NCBI GenBank assembly: GCA_049999805.1
Contig: JBNGIO010006257.1
Coordinates: 81,675-145,674, forward strand
Length of the DNA stretch: 64,000 nucleotides
Direction: 5' to 3'
From: Folioceros fuciformis
Taxonomy: Eukaryota; Anthocerotophyta; Anthocerotopsida; Anthocerotales
Of this stretch, positions 47,218 through 58,929 are shown piece by piece. Within the stretch, counting starts at the first letter, position 1. Each line of letters begins with the position of its first letter. Below the pieces are notes generated by a model that was given only the letters and a program-made list of their open reading frames with translations, ran no database searches and had not been told where the DNA came from. Position numbers and translations under genes: made by a program.

Positions 47218-47991
47218 TCAGGATGGCAACATGCATGGACTGATTTTCAGGGGGCTGGAAAAATGTTGCTTAAAGCATAAACGGCAACTGGGAAGATTGC
47301 CAAAACAGGTTAGGCAACTCACTATAATAGGTGATGACTGATCTTCAAAAACTGGACAATTCTGGATGTGAACGCGAACCATTTTCAGCCTTGAAGCAAC
47401 ACACCTATACCAAACAGGGGTTCCAGGCCACCTAGCTGTTCCAAGGGTAACAATCCTTGTTTCAGACACCACTCGTCTTGGCTCAGGAAACTTGGGTGAT
47501 GCTGAAGGATGTGGCTTGAGGGAGGTGTACTCGAACTCTCCCCACTCATATTTGCGGGCATTGAAAGAAGCCCTTGAGAAGGTCTGCTTCATAGGTTGTG
47601 GCGGTGAAGGATGACGAGATGGTGCTCCCATGTTGGGACTGGCCGTAGCAGCGGCAGCTGCTTGTCGCCGTTGCTGAAGCACCACTCTGGTTGTTCCCCT
47701 TGGTCTGCCTCTAGGCCGACCAGTTCCTCTGAATGTCCCAGCACCGACAGTCCCCTTTGCAGCAACACTTTGGTTCATAGCTGAGGTAACGAACCGCCCC
47801 AGAGCATCCCTCTATAAGATCCAACGCTTGGGACGTGAGAGGAGTTCTTCAGACTCCGAGGAAGACATACCGCCCAGTGGTGTGAGTTTACGCCCCAGAA
47901 TCCAAGAGAGAATGAAAGCCAAAACGTAAAGACACGCTAACGTACACGCAGCGGACCTGAACCGGGCCGTCTTCATATCGTGCGGTTCCAT
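47218..47991 (-). pseudogene. Interrupted reading frame: membrane-anchored N-terminus plus AT-hook-like part
   Basis: From an ATG at about 47991 a minus-strand frame encodes 59 residues with a strong hydrophobic segment (CTLACLYVLAFILSWILG) and a TAG after PKRWIL. The same frame continues past the TAG for about 198 codons to a stop at 47218. That second part contains GRPRGRPRG (AT-hook-like), an Ala-rich run and KYEWGEFEYTSLKP. A basic N-terminus with one membrane segment is the layout of type II Golgi proteins, but no enzyme family is recognised. It could be a gene broken by one stop, two separate frames, or an exon whose TAG is avoided by splicing. Function unknown. Confidence 0.4.
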
Positions 47992-49465
47992 TGCGATCCG
48001 AGGAGGTCCAGTTGCTGAATCCGTTACACACTGTGTAGAGTAAGCTGGCCGAGCTGCCTACTCAAGACCTTCCTGAAGCTGGAGACAGTCCTCTGCGTCC
48101 TCTGCGCAATGATCAATAAGTGGGAGGAAAGGAAGATAGTGTGTTGATTCATTACTCAGGGTTTTGTTATATCCACATATATAGTGTGTACGCGTATATA
48201 GTTTAACGTATAGCCACTTACCCATTTCGCTAGGGTTACGTCTCTAGCCCAAAGGTCATGTCTTTTCACAATTAGATTAAGTCTAGTTGCTACGCTGTGT
48301 TACTTACTTCATATTCTTATGAACATATGAAAATGTAATGTAATTACTAAATACGTAATTGATCTATACCATTAATATATTTCGTTATAAGCCTCCTGCA
48401 GATTCTAGTGTTGATACTCTTGAAACAGACGTAGACACAGTAGATCAGCCACCCTTCTTCCGCTCGCAAATGCTGTGGAAGGGCAGCGATGATCTGCAGG
48501 CCGCTCGCAGTGGGCTGGACGCGGGTAGCTCCTGCGCCGCATTCGTGAAGTTTTAAGAGCTGTGGCGTAGGGGGGTACTGTGCTGACTGCTGATGCTTTA
48601 GCCATGAATCTACTAGGGAGGCCCGGACGAAACCTGGCCTGTAAGCTACGGGAGCCTTGGAAGGGATAGCCTGTGGCTCAGTGAGAACTTCCTGGACCTG
48701 CGTTTGAGATCCTCATCGTGAGTGAAAGTCTCTTACGAAGATGAAAAAGTCGAGTGACATGAATTCTTGCCAGCAATTGTAACCTTGTGTGCCGAGCCCT
48801 TGGATGAGGCAGTGTCTACTCGCAGGGTCATCTCCATTGAAGCTTCTAGTGCCCTGAGGCGTCATTTTGAAGTAAGGGACCCGGTCATGGAGAAGGAAGC
48901 AGGGTCTGACGACTCGTGCTGGCATCATTCTACGGGATGCGTACATGATCAGGTTTTGTGTCTTTCCTGCATAGATTTCGTCGGTGCAGACTTTTGCAAA
49001 TGTGTGCATTTTTTAGACCTTTTTTTGTCTGTGTTTTCAGACGTTGATGATGGGAGACTGCGGGTACAAAGCTCGCGACAGCTATCACTGTGCGCCCTCT
49101 GCTTCAGGGCGCAGCTTCTTGGAAGAGTCTTGGTGCTGAGTAAGATCGGCACAGAGTCTGTACAAGGGCAACGTGAATGACTGGCCTTGTTGTCTGTGCG
49201 TCGAGAGGGGCTTGCCGCGAAATAGCAAGTGAGTAGCGGAGTGTACAGAAAGAATTTAAAACAGAGAAGTATGACAGCGACGGGCGAAGTGTACCATCGC
49301 AATTTGTACATAATCGTGAGCTTGTATTATGCTGTTAGCGAATGCTGACGAATGATTGTGACATCAACTAGTACAGATGAATCGAGAACCAATATTCCTG
49401 TGCTACCTACAAAACTGGAGTTTCACTCTTATTGTGCACCTATGTCCAAATACGGGTACAAGCTA
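47992..49465. other. Intergenic; possible decayed coding pieces
   Basis: No supported gene. Plus-strand stretches at about 48390-48555 and 48767-48950 have coding-like composition, with a plausible donor at 48951 and acceptor at 49040, but no recognised domain. Confidence 0.35.
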
Positions 49466-50826
49466 TCATGGTTCCCAAGTGTCCCAGCCGTCTTTGTTGG
49501 TCCGTCTCGAGTTCAATCCTTTGGCAGACAGGCTTGGCACCAGTGACCGAGCAGAAGTTCTCGCAGCTTCAGTGTCCTCCCACTCTTCATCATCCCACAC
49601 TTCATCCCATCCATCGGCAGATGAGTCCTGGCCAAAAACAGTTGACATGTCGACGGCCGGAGAACTCATCTCCACTTCCTGGTACTTCGCACCAGCCCCA
49701 TGCCGCTTCCGTGTCTTGATTCGGTAACAGATGCAGCTGCACGTAGTTCCCAAGATAGCCAACACCACCAAGATCCCTCCGATAACTCTCGCGCCCCCTC
49801 CCCACGCGACAAGGCTCTGAAAACTATCAGGGTGTGATGAAGCAATCGGCATCGCTATGGGCACCTCGGCCTCACAGTATATATGTGTGCCTGTCAAGCT
49901 GATGGTGAGTAGCACGGCGGGGTCGGCCGTGCTTGTGTCGATCACACAAATCGTCACCTGCAGGCCACGTGATGAGCTACTCCTGCCAGGAGGACATGCA
50001 AACACATTTGCAATCGATGCAAAGAGTTCGCTTACTTCAGATTCCCCGTCTTTGATCTCCAGCTCACTGGGCTCTACTTTGAGGTTGACTGGAGAAGTGA
50101 TCTTAACCGGCACGCCCTTCGAACCCTCCTGTTTCAGCTTCAAAAACCAACGGTGCTCTGGAATCGTACAAAAACGCTTCCTTCAGCCTCATCAGCAGCC
50201 CGAAGGACACCAGCTCGGAATGAAGGCCAAAACAGCTTACCTTCGTCTCCAGTCTGATTGATGCAGTAAGAAACCTTGCTGTTATTGCAAGGCCGGTAAG
50301 AACAAAGTGATTGAGTTTCCTTAGTCCTGGCATCTTTGTTGACCCTGTCTCCCGGGGGAGGCTGCTGTAAACCATCAAGAGGAGGAGGCGGAGGCGGAGG
50401 CTGATTCAAGATTGCAGGGGAGGGAGGAGGTGGAGAAAGAGAAGGAGCTGGAGGAGGTTCTGATCGCTCCGGCAGTGGAGCTTTCGGATTCGGATCCTTC
50501 GGAGTCGGGACAGATGGCTGTGGAGGACCCTTCCCTGTCGTTTCCCCACCCGAAGTGGATCCACCTTCAGCTACATCAGCCGCCCCCGCTTTCTTAGTTT
50601 CGTCCCCTGCATCATCCCCTTCCAATCTCCTACCACCAGCAAGCCGGAGTGGGTCTCCTAACCTCGTTGCGTCCAGGGCAACCTCATCTTCCACGGACAC
50701 GTCTGTTGCACCTGGTTGTAAGGCGAGGATCTTCCCCGCACCTCCAGCAAGAAGTGACAGCCACACAGTCCAAACTACGAAGGCCGGGAGAGCAGAAGCC
50801 CGCCGTCCTCCTGTATTCGCTGCCAT
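49466..50826 (-). CDS. Single-pass membrane protein, unknown family
   Basis: Exons 50826-50241 and 50157-49466 (83-bp intron, phase 1) join to 425 residues. Residues 1-35 form a signal peptide-like segment (ALPAFVVWTVWLSLLAGG). A Pro-rich, wall-protein-like stretch (about 100-155, with PPPPPPP) follows, then an extracellular part with cysteines (CSYRPCNNSK, CINQTGDE) and a possible N-glycosylation site. A transmembrane segment lies at about 319-340. The cytosolic tail is acidic and Trp-rich (DGWDEVWDDEEWED) and ends in DGWDTWEP. Plant membrane proteins with WDDxWDDE tails are known to me, but I cannot name this family. Location is inferred as plasma or endomembrane with the Pro-rich part outside. 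A sensor or adaptor role would be speculation. Confidence 0.8.
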
Positions 50827-51661
50827 TCCAGCTACTGGTTGTCGAATACACTATCTGTCCATATCCCGGCCGTGCAAACGAATCAATCGACAGCTCTCCC
50901 ACTTCCGATCACAGCCACTCCGGTTCGTGCCGCCTTCCGATCTGGAGCCTTCCCGATGGGGTGAAACTGAATTAGGCCATCCCTTCACAGCCATTCCAGT
51001 CTCCCGCTTGCCAGCTCATACCTCCTGAGCTCACCTCAACGATCCGGACAACGAACATGTCAAACACGCAAGGCCCCCTAAAACGCAGGACATGCACAAC
51101 GAAATCGCAAGCTATGTACAGGGATCGCTGCAAACCGGGAGCCAGCATGGAATTGGCACCAAAACCTCATCGTCCGCGAGATTCTTCACATCGAAGCCTG
51201 CTCCCCCTCACATCCCACAGGCGTCAACCTGGTTTTGCCTCGACGCAGTCTTCACGATCGGCATCCCCGGTTACCCGTACCCTGACCCTAGGGCCAGAAT
51301 ATCCTGCGACTTTAAGGCGTTGCGTTGGAGTGTGTTGGGACTGGTTCATCTCACTGCTAACGACAATCGGTGCTTTCCTGGTGTAGGGCCAGTGAGTATC
51401 GAACCCGCGATCTCCATACCTCGGTGGACTCATTACCCTATCTCTCATCATAATTTCGGCGCTGGTACAACTCTTTCCCCGGTTTCCTGACCTGAATTAG
51501 CCCAACGGCCGAAGGGAAGATTTCCAATGACCCAAGTTTCTCAGGGTCCCGTGCAGATTCCAAATTTCAAGGTACTTGGAGGACACAGACATCTATTATC
51601 CTACAATGCAAACGCCGATGCAAATGCAAATTTCACAACAGAAGCAAGTGGAATGATAACT
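50827..51661. other. Intergenic between the membrane-protein gene and EIN2
   Basis: Promoter side of the minus-strand membrane-protein gene and 3' flank of EIN2. No gene seen. Confidence 0.5.
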
Positions 51662-54600
51662 TTAATCCAGGGGGCCTGGAAACAGCATCACCGTGCAAAT
51701 ACATACACTTGCTGCAAAAAAGAGAGGAGTGAACCCACCTCTCCGGCCTGCACCCCCACCTACACCACCTCCACCAGCACCTGTGCCTTGCCCGATAGCA
51801 GCACCGGGTGGCTTGTTAGATAGACGCCGCTTATATCGTTTCAACACAGATGCCAAGTTCTCTTTCCCTTTAGGAAATGCAACATCTCCGGCAGCTGTAC
51901 CAGTGCGTCCTTTGCGATGCCCCACTGCTAATTCCACGTCTTTGATGATGTCCAAGAACATGGAGGCACTAGCACCCTTACCCTGGACAGCACAAGCGGT
52001 ATTCTGTCCCCAAAGTGCGCTGCCGTGAGCATTTTTAGGTGAGTAACCGTTGGAAGGTGAGAAAGCGTTGATGTGTTCCAGCCCTTCATAGTCTCTCGCA
52101 CTACCTAGTCTGCCAAGGGATGTTCGCTTCACTCCATTTTCCAGTGCCCCAAATTCTTGCAGACACAGACAAGGCAGTGGGACCTGCCGTGGTTTCCCGA
52201 AAGCTGGTTCAAGGATACCCTGCAACCGAGGTAGTTTTGGTCAGCATAAGCTCCTCACACTGTGTATGAACAGATTATAAGTGAGTGGCAACAAGACTTG
52301 ATACCTGAAGGCGGTTCAACACGTATGTGTATTTCCCCCACAGTTCTGGCCTGCTCTCCATCACAGAAAGCTCCAGGACACGATGAACACACCACACTCC
52401 AAAGCTGAGCAGCAGTCCCTTGTTCCAAACACATTGATCGCCACAACGAGGAATGGCACTGTTTCCAAAGCTAACTTCAGGACTTTTCTTTACTGGGACG
52501 CCCACAGACCGACCGTAGGTCTGCCAGTGCTGCTGGTCGCTGCAAATTCTTTTGAGTGAGTCAGAGGCTAACCTCTGATATGCAGCAATGGAAGCAATGA
52601 GGTCCTGGTCTGAGCCACCACTGTCAAAGCGAAATAGCCAATCTGAACCTTCCAGCTGTGACAGCTTGACAAGACATGCCTTGAAACCCTCCAGCATTTC
52701 TACTTCAAAGTCAGTTGCGCCAGCACTCCCACTCGGAGGAGCATAAGTTATACCAGAGCCATCCATTCCAAGAGTTCTACTATCCAAGGAACTCTCTGTC
52801 GTTCCAAAAAGTTGTTCAAAGGGCTGCGTCGACCAAAGGGACTGATTTCCGGAATCTGGCATTGTCTGTGTCGAGAAGTTTTCTTTGGATGACCGAGCTG
52901 GTGAGATTTCATCGAATGGCAATAGGACCCTAGGCTCAGTACCAAACCCTTCCTCCCTAAGTGCAGAGCCACCGAACGTAGCAGGACGTGTACCCTCAGT
53001 CCACTGAGAAACTGAGTCGAATTGATGTGACATATCCAGTTCCCCTGTGGCTCTAGACACGAGCGGATCCCATCGGCCCGTGGCCCTGCTCACAAGAGGG
53101 CTCCACTGAGGGAACTCATATTCTGATGGCGGAAAGCTGGAATCATCTACATTCGACTGGCCTGCTTCTCTTGGATATCGCATATCAAGGTACATGGGTC
53201 TTGCTTTCACTCTGGGAGAGACAGGGCTACTACTTGGGCTAGATCGATTCATAAATGAAATACTTTGACATCCATGAATCGTGGCAGGTTGGTGGTCATA
53301 CTCCTCACGAGGTGCAGGAAGCTTCATACTGGAATAAGGGCGTTCAGTCCTGAGAAGTCCACTCCTGCCCAGCATATCAGGTGAAAGTCCAAATCGAGAT
53401 GATGTTGACGCTGCTGCATAAGTGTGTGCACGCAAATATGCATCCATGCGGCCCAGCTGGTCAGAGAACGTCTGTGTTTGCCAGGATTTCTTGGGCTGCC
53501 TGGGAGCAAATGACTGCAGGTCACTCCTTTCGTTCCCATTCTGCTGTCTTTGTTTCACCGCCGTACCATGCTTGGTGCTAGGTGGCCCTACTGGCTGCCC
53601 ATGGAGGTCAAAAATGTTGCCCCAAAATTCATCGAGGATTGCAGCAAATTGCCGCCGAGCCGCCCGGCCAAATCCTGAAAGTCTGGATAGACTACCACTG
53701 CCACTTCCGCCCCCACTACCTTCACTGGTGTCACTTCGGCCCCCAACACTTCGTCCTGACCCGGGGCCATCATATGCCAGGGAGGGGAGACTTCCACTAC
53801 GGCCAGGAAGGACCACTTCTTCGGGCCCTAGATTCTCCCAGGCATCTGCTTCCTCGTGTGTGTCTAGCAAGTCCAACTCCGCATCAAGACCTACCTCTGC
53901 ATCCGCCTCTGCCTCCGAGTGCTTCAATATAGAAGAATCGATGTCCTCCTCCTTCAAGTCACGCATCAGGCTCTCACTCTTACTGATCACACTCCCGAGG
54001 ACAGACCCTGCTGGCGACTGTGCAAGGGGTGACGGCCCTGGTGTTGAAGTTGAGCTTGTAGACGAAAGGGACTCCTCGAGGAAACAGTCGTCACAACTGA
54101 ACACAGGAGGTCGCTTCAATCCTTCTGGTTCAGAGTCTGCCTCAATGGTCAGATTGGGTGCAGACTTTGATGGCACAGCATAACCATGAAGTCCCTGGAT
54201 AGAATCACCTATGCCCCTTGACAGTGAGCCTTCTTGAGAAGAGGTTGGACAATTGCTGGAAGGCAGATCAGGACTCTTCTCATGGTGTGCCAGTTCACGT
54301 TCAGCACAAGGAGCAAGATCCCGTTGTGTTGCATTTATTTCACATCCAGTTAACCCCTCTTGTTTTGAAACAGTTGCTCCTTGTATCCTTTCATATTCCT
54401 CAATCCACAATTGCCTCCGCAGCTCTTGGCTCTCAACTCGAAGAGGAGTTATAGTCATCCAGACCAGGAAACCCACTGACATAAATACTGCAACTAGCAT
54501 CGTAGAAAACAAGGCAGCTTGTCCTGTCTCTGCCCATGTCAGCGACCACCACTCTAGGTTTGCTACTGTCTCCCAACTTGCAAAATTGACCCACTCATCA

Positions 54601-56368
54601 CTTTCTCCGAAAAGCATGTCGGAGACAAGCCACATGTCCAGAAAGAAAACTATACCTACTGTGATCCAAGCTAAAGATTTTACAGCAGCAGCATTTTTGT
54701 GGGCACCCATATGGGCACCAGATGACGTTATCTTAATCAGGGGGACTACAGCAAAAGGAAGCTGCAGGGCAAGAAAGACCTGCGAAAAAATCAATAATTG
54801 ATATGTCCCTTGACTGCCTGTTCTCCAGACACACACAGCTGCAGGAATAATAGCTGCGAGTCGTATACAGAATCGATGGACCCACCCATGCATTTTGGCC
54901 TGAAGAAACCCCTCCAGAGCTACTTGCCCTGCTACAGTTCCTGTGAACGCTGAGAGCTGGCCCGCACATACCAACGCTAAGCCAAAGACTGCTGGTGCCA
55001 TGGCATTGTCCAATATCTGCAGACCCACACCAAGGGTTCACATTCCAGAGGACACAGCAGGTCTTGCTGATAGCTACCAAAAGACACAAATGCAAAGTTC
55101 AGCAATCAAGCCAGACCTAGTCAGCTACAGCATGCACGTGTCCCTTACAAGTTCCATGAGTGCATGGGCATCTTGAAGGGTAAGAACCACACGCCCAGCG
55201 TTGTGGAAGGTGGTGGCAGCCACCATGAGAACCACCAGGTTGACAATGAGAGCTGCACCAAATGCAACTGCAATATCTACAAAATTGTACCTACAAAGAG
55301 CATCAAACGAACCCCTCCACCTCTCCCGTCGACCCTGCAGTGTGGGAATCGCGCAGGCGAGTTAGAGTAGCTTCCAGCCTTGAAGCATACGATCGTGTGG
55401 GATATTCGCACCTGACCGGAAGGAACACCCTGAAACGTAAATTACCTGAAGAAGAGAAGAATGCAGATACAAGTTGTGGGGCATGATATTTGCGCCAAAC
55501 AAACTGACTACAGTGTACAGGCTCTCCCGCCTCAGCCTGGGTACCAACCCGGACACGACCGCAGCCATCGGTGGATTGCTCAGCAGGATATGAAGAACAA
55601 AGCAAAGCAGCACGAGTCCAATAACACACACCGACGCCATCTCCGCCTTCCGAACACCCTGCAAGATAGGAACGCTACCGGCTCAGTACATATACGAACA
55701 TCCATGTTACATTTAATTGAGCACCAGAAAGTGCAAAAACAAGACCTTCGTACCAGTAAGGGCAGAATCAACAGGTAGAGAACCGCATCGGCTGCCATAA
55801 GAAATATACTGGAAAGCATGGGAAAATGCAGGAGAAGGTCCAAGCCGATAGCAGTCCCCAACACCTGAACACACAAACATCACAATTCAGTCCACCAACC
55901 CTTACTCACAAGACATAACCTCCAATTCACATTATGGGGCAGGACATCACCATTGTCAAGTCTTGAGCTACGACGGACATCTCGCACAGAATCCACATAA
56001 ACAGGGACGTCCCTCTTGGATACTCCTCCCTGCAAATCTGCGCTCGGAATCACGCCAATGTCAGTAAAACCCCACTGCACCCGGCCATACACGCATGTGC
56101 GCTCGCGGAATACAGTGAGCAATCAGACGCTTCTGCCCACCTGAGCCAGGTGCTTCCCCGTCACCAACCCTAACCGGGCGGCCAAAGTCTGCAGAAACAA
56201 CGCCATGACGTTGGCCAACACCAACACCCACACCAGCTCGTACCCGAATCGTGATCCCCCCTCAATGGCCGTTGCCCAGTTTCCGGGATCCATATACCCC
56301 ACTGAGACCAGAAATGCTGGCCCCAGAAACGGCACAAACGTGGCCACGGCTGCCTGGACCCTGTCCAT
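51662..56368 (-). CDS. EIN2: Ethylene signalling protein EIN2 (NRAMP-like)
   Basis: Exons 56368-56141, 56037-55951, 55864-55754, 55658-55446, 55334-55149, 55016-52305 and 52219-51662 join in frame to 1364 residues (Arabidopsis 1294). EIN2 is an ER membrane protein whose C-terminal part is cleaved on ethylene perception and moves to the nucleus and P-bodies. The NRAMP-like region (about 1-480) shows [49 protein letters not shown] and TYQLLIFSQ. The middle (about 480-1130) is low complexity. The diagnostic C-terminal domain has [48 protein letters not shown] and the nuclear-localisation stretch [12 protein letters not shown] (about 1305-1316). A ~48-residue Gly-rich and hydrophobic tail follows. 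The ATG at 56368 is chosen; the upstream frame lacks another ATG. Confidence 0.96.
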
Positions 56369-56952
56369 GGCCAGGCCCACGCCCTCAAGTCTCAAAAAGC
56401 CAAGGACTATCGTCACGCCCAGCGCTCCATCCTCCTACCCTGTTGCACACACACACTTTCCTGCTCCTGCTCTTGCTCTTTCTCTTTCTCTTGCTCCTGC
56501 TCCTGCTCCAGCTGGGCCCGTCTCGCCTCCGCCCGTCTCTTGCTGCAGACACGATCTGATTTAACCCACATTGTGTACCCGAATTCCGCAGCCAGGCGAG
56601 CTAAGATTCCCCGTCGGACTTCTCCGCCATCAGCAGCTGCCGCTGCCTCGTATAACACCGTCCACGCGTGTCCGGGCAAATCCGATAGCGATCATCCACC
56701 GGCCCCCGCTGTTCTGGCTTCACTCCCACTTGCACTATTGGGAGAGCAATGTATCTTTGCATGTGGCGTGGGTTCGAACCCCCGACTCTGGACTGGCTCG
56801 AACCCCCGACTCTGGACTGGCTCGAACCGGAAGTCCCAGTTCAAACCCGCGGCCTGTGTTCCAACCATCCTCTGCAGTTTGAACCCTAAGCACCAGCATG
56901 ACACCGCATCATCGTTTTATCTCACCATGGTTTACATGGATTCTGTCTTATC
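56369..56952. promoter_or_regulatory. Divergent promoter region between EIN2 and maspardin-like gene
   Basis: About 585 bp separate the two start codons on opposite strands, so 5' UTRs and both promoters must share this space. On the EIN2 side a 5-codon upstream ORF (ATG at 56431, stop at 56414) precedes the start. Near 56774-56829 is a 24-bp tandem duplication with core GAACCCCCGACTCTGGACTG. No TATA box is obvious. Confidence 0.55.
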
Positions 56953-58929
56953 ATGCCGCATGTCCCTTTCCCGGGAGCCGCCAACGCTGAGGGCGGCATG
57001 GTGAAGAAGAAGCGGGAGCGGCATCATGCCGCTGTGGTAACGTCGCCCGGAGATTACGTTCATTTCAAGGCCATCGTCCCGCTGCGCCATATCTCGGTGG
57101 GCGCAGCTCGGCCGCGTTTCGTGGGCTGTTTTTTTTTTCAGCTCAATTTTGGTGCATGCATGAATTTTCAAGTAGCCTGGATCATGCAGATAGGGACTAA
57201 GCAGTGGCGGTATTACGATTTCGGGCCCAAGACTGTGCCCCCACTGGTTTGCCTTTCCGGCATAGCTGGCACAGCTGACGTGTTTTACAAGCAGATTTTG
57301 TCTCTGTCTTCCAAGGTGAGTTTTGTAGGAGGTGGTTTTGGGTGGAATCTGCTGTGGATTTGTGCAGGGAGCCCTGCCAAGATGGGAAAGTGCATTCTGA
57401 CTGCGGATCTGTACTCAGGGTTATCGGCTGATCGCTGCAGATGCACCATCGGTTTGGAGCCACCAGGAGTGGGTTACTTCGTTCGAGAAGTTTCTGGACG
57501 TTCTTGGAGTGCATCATGTAAGGTTGGCGGGTTTTGCTGACTTGGGAATTGGGAAGGTTTGTGATGCTGGGATCATCTGTTGATGGGTGGTCCTGGTTGG
57601 GTTTCTGCAGGTGCATCTCTATGGTACCTCGCTGGGTGGCCTTCTAGCTCAGCTGTTTACACAGTTTCGTCCTCGGCGTGTGAAGTCGCTGCTGCTGTCC
57701 AACACGTTTTTGGATACGCAGACTTATCATGATGCCATGACATGGCACTCGCTGTGAGTAAATTGCCTGCTTGGAGCTGGTAGGCCCTTGGCTGCTTGTG
57801 TGAGCTAGAATCGCTCATGGTAAGGTTTTTTTTTGTCTATGCAGCATAAATTGGACTCCTGAATTTCTTCTCAAGAGGTATATTCTGACGGGGATTCAAG
57901 ACGGAGTTCATGATCTTCTTATTGCGGATGCTATTGACTTCGTGGTCAGCCAGGTTGGTGGAGCATAATCTATGTTGTTTGTGTTCTGTGTCTGGTGCTT
58001 GTTAGTGAGGGATGGATGTTAGCGCCTTAATTTTCTTGTTGGGGAATGTTGTAGTGTGGTTAACGATGAGATGAGCTCCTTAGTGGCATGTGTGCAGTCT
58101 TGAGTTTCTAGGCTGACTTATCTTCGATCTTTGAGTTGTGCAGCTTGAGAATGTGACCCGGGAAAAGCTAGCTTCAAGTCTCACTCTGAATTCTCAACCT
58201 ATTTCGGTCGGACAACTTTCACTGCCAGACTCAACCATCACCATAATGGATGTGAGTCAGTTGAGATTCGTCCCGTCCATGGATGCGGGCATGTTTAGAG
58301 AAAGGATTTAGAATAGGAGACAGACGTGTTTCTTTCGTATGTTCGGAACATGATGATGTTTGAATCTCCAGCTGGTGTTTGTGGTTCTGCAGACAAATGA
58401 TTACTGTGCTATACCTCAGCTGTTGAAAGACCAAGTCCTTGCCCGATATCCTGGAGCCAGACGTGCGCATCTTAAGACGGGTGGAGATTTTCCTTTTCTG
58501 TCAAGACCCGATGAAGTTAATCTCCATGTCAAGGTCTGTACGTTTGGCTGGAGCGATGACGATAATGGGGCCTTGGTTGATGGGACGGCATTTTGGTGAC
58601 GTGGTTATTGGGTCTTTTAACAGCTCCACTTGAAGCGTGTTGGAGTTGAAGGCACTGAGTTAATGGAGGCTGAGGAAGCACTCTCAAGAGATGATCAAAA
58701 TGGCGTTTCAGGAGTCGGTGAAGATTTCCATATGCAGCATGAGGATCAGGCTTCAAGGAGGAATGGGGGCCTGACATCAAAAGAACCACATGGTCCTTAC
58801 GCTGGTAACGGAGGAATTTCTCTTGCTCAAGACGTCTCATCATCAGAAGGTGAAATTCAACACGGTAAGCAGCCATCTCATCTTCTGGTTAGTGGCTATC
58901 CGCACAAGCATTCCAAATCGTTTCAGTGA
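56953..58929 (+). CDS. Maspardin-like (SPG21-type) alpha/beta hydrolase
   Basis: Exons 56953-57096, 57190-57315, 57419-57517, 57611-57753, 57845-57953, 58144-58251, 58393-58533 and 58624-58929 join in frame to 391 residues. The chain follows plant maspardin: SPGDYVHFK, IGTKQWRYYDFGPK, IAGTADVFYKQILSLS, GYRLIAADAP, then the nucleophile elbow GTSLGG with Ser130, SNTFLDTQT, IMDTNDYCAIP, GGDFPFLSRPDEVNLH. Human maspardin (ACP33) binds CD4 in endosomes and its catalytic activity is uncertain; the plant role is unknown. Met at 56998 (MVKKKRER) is an alternative start. The last ~90 residues are low complexity and not conserved. Splicing at 58866/58926 would instead give a hydrophobic tail. Confidence 0.92.

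Noticed and set aside
50103-50241. Apparent frameshift in the membrane-protein gene
   Set aside because: A GTAAGC donor at 50240 and a TTCCAG acceptor at 50158 define an 83-bp phase-1 intron that joins the two frames exactly.
51385-51430. tRNA-like T-arm (GGGTTCGAT on the minus strand)
   Set aside because: The T stem does not pair properly and no matching anticodon or acceptor arm could be built.
56765-56830. GGTTCGAACCCC motifs resembling tRNA T-loops
   Set aside because: They belong to a 24-bp tandem duplication and no cloverleaf forms around them.
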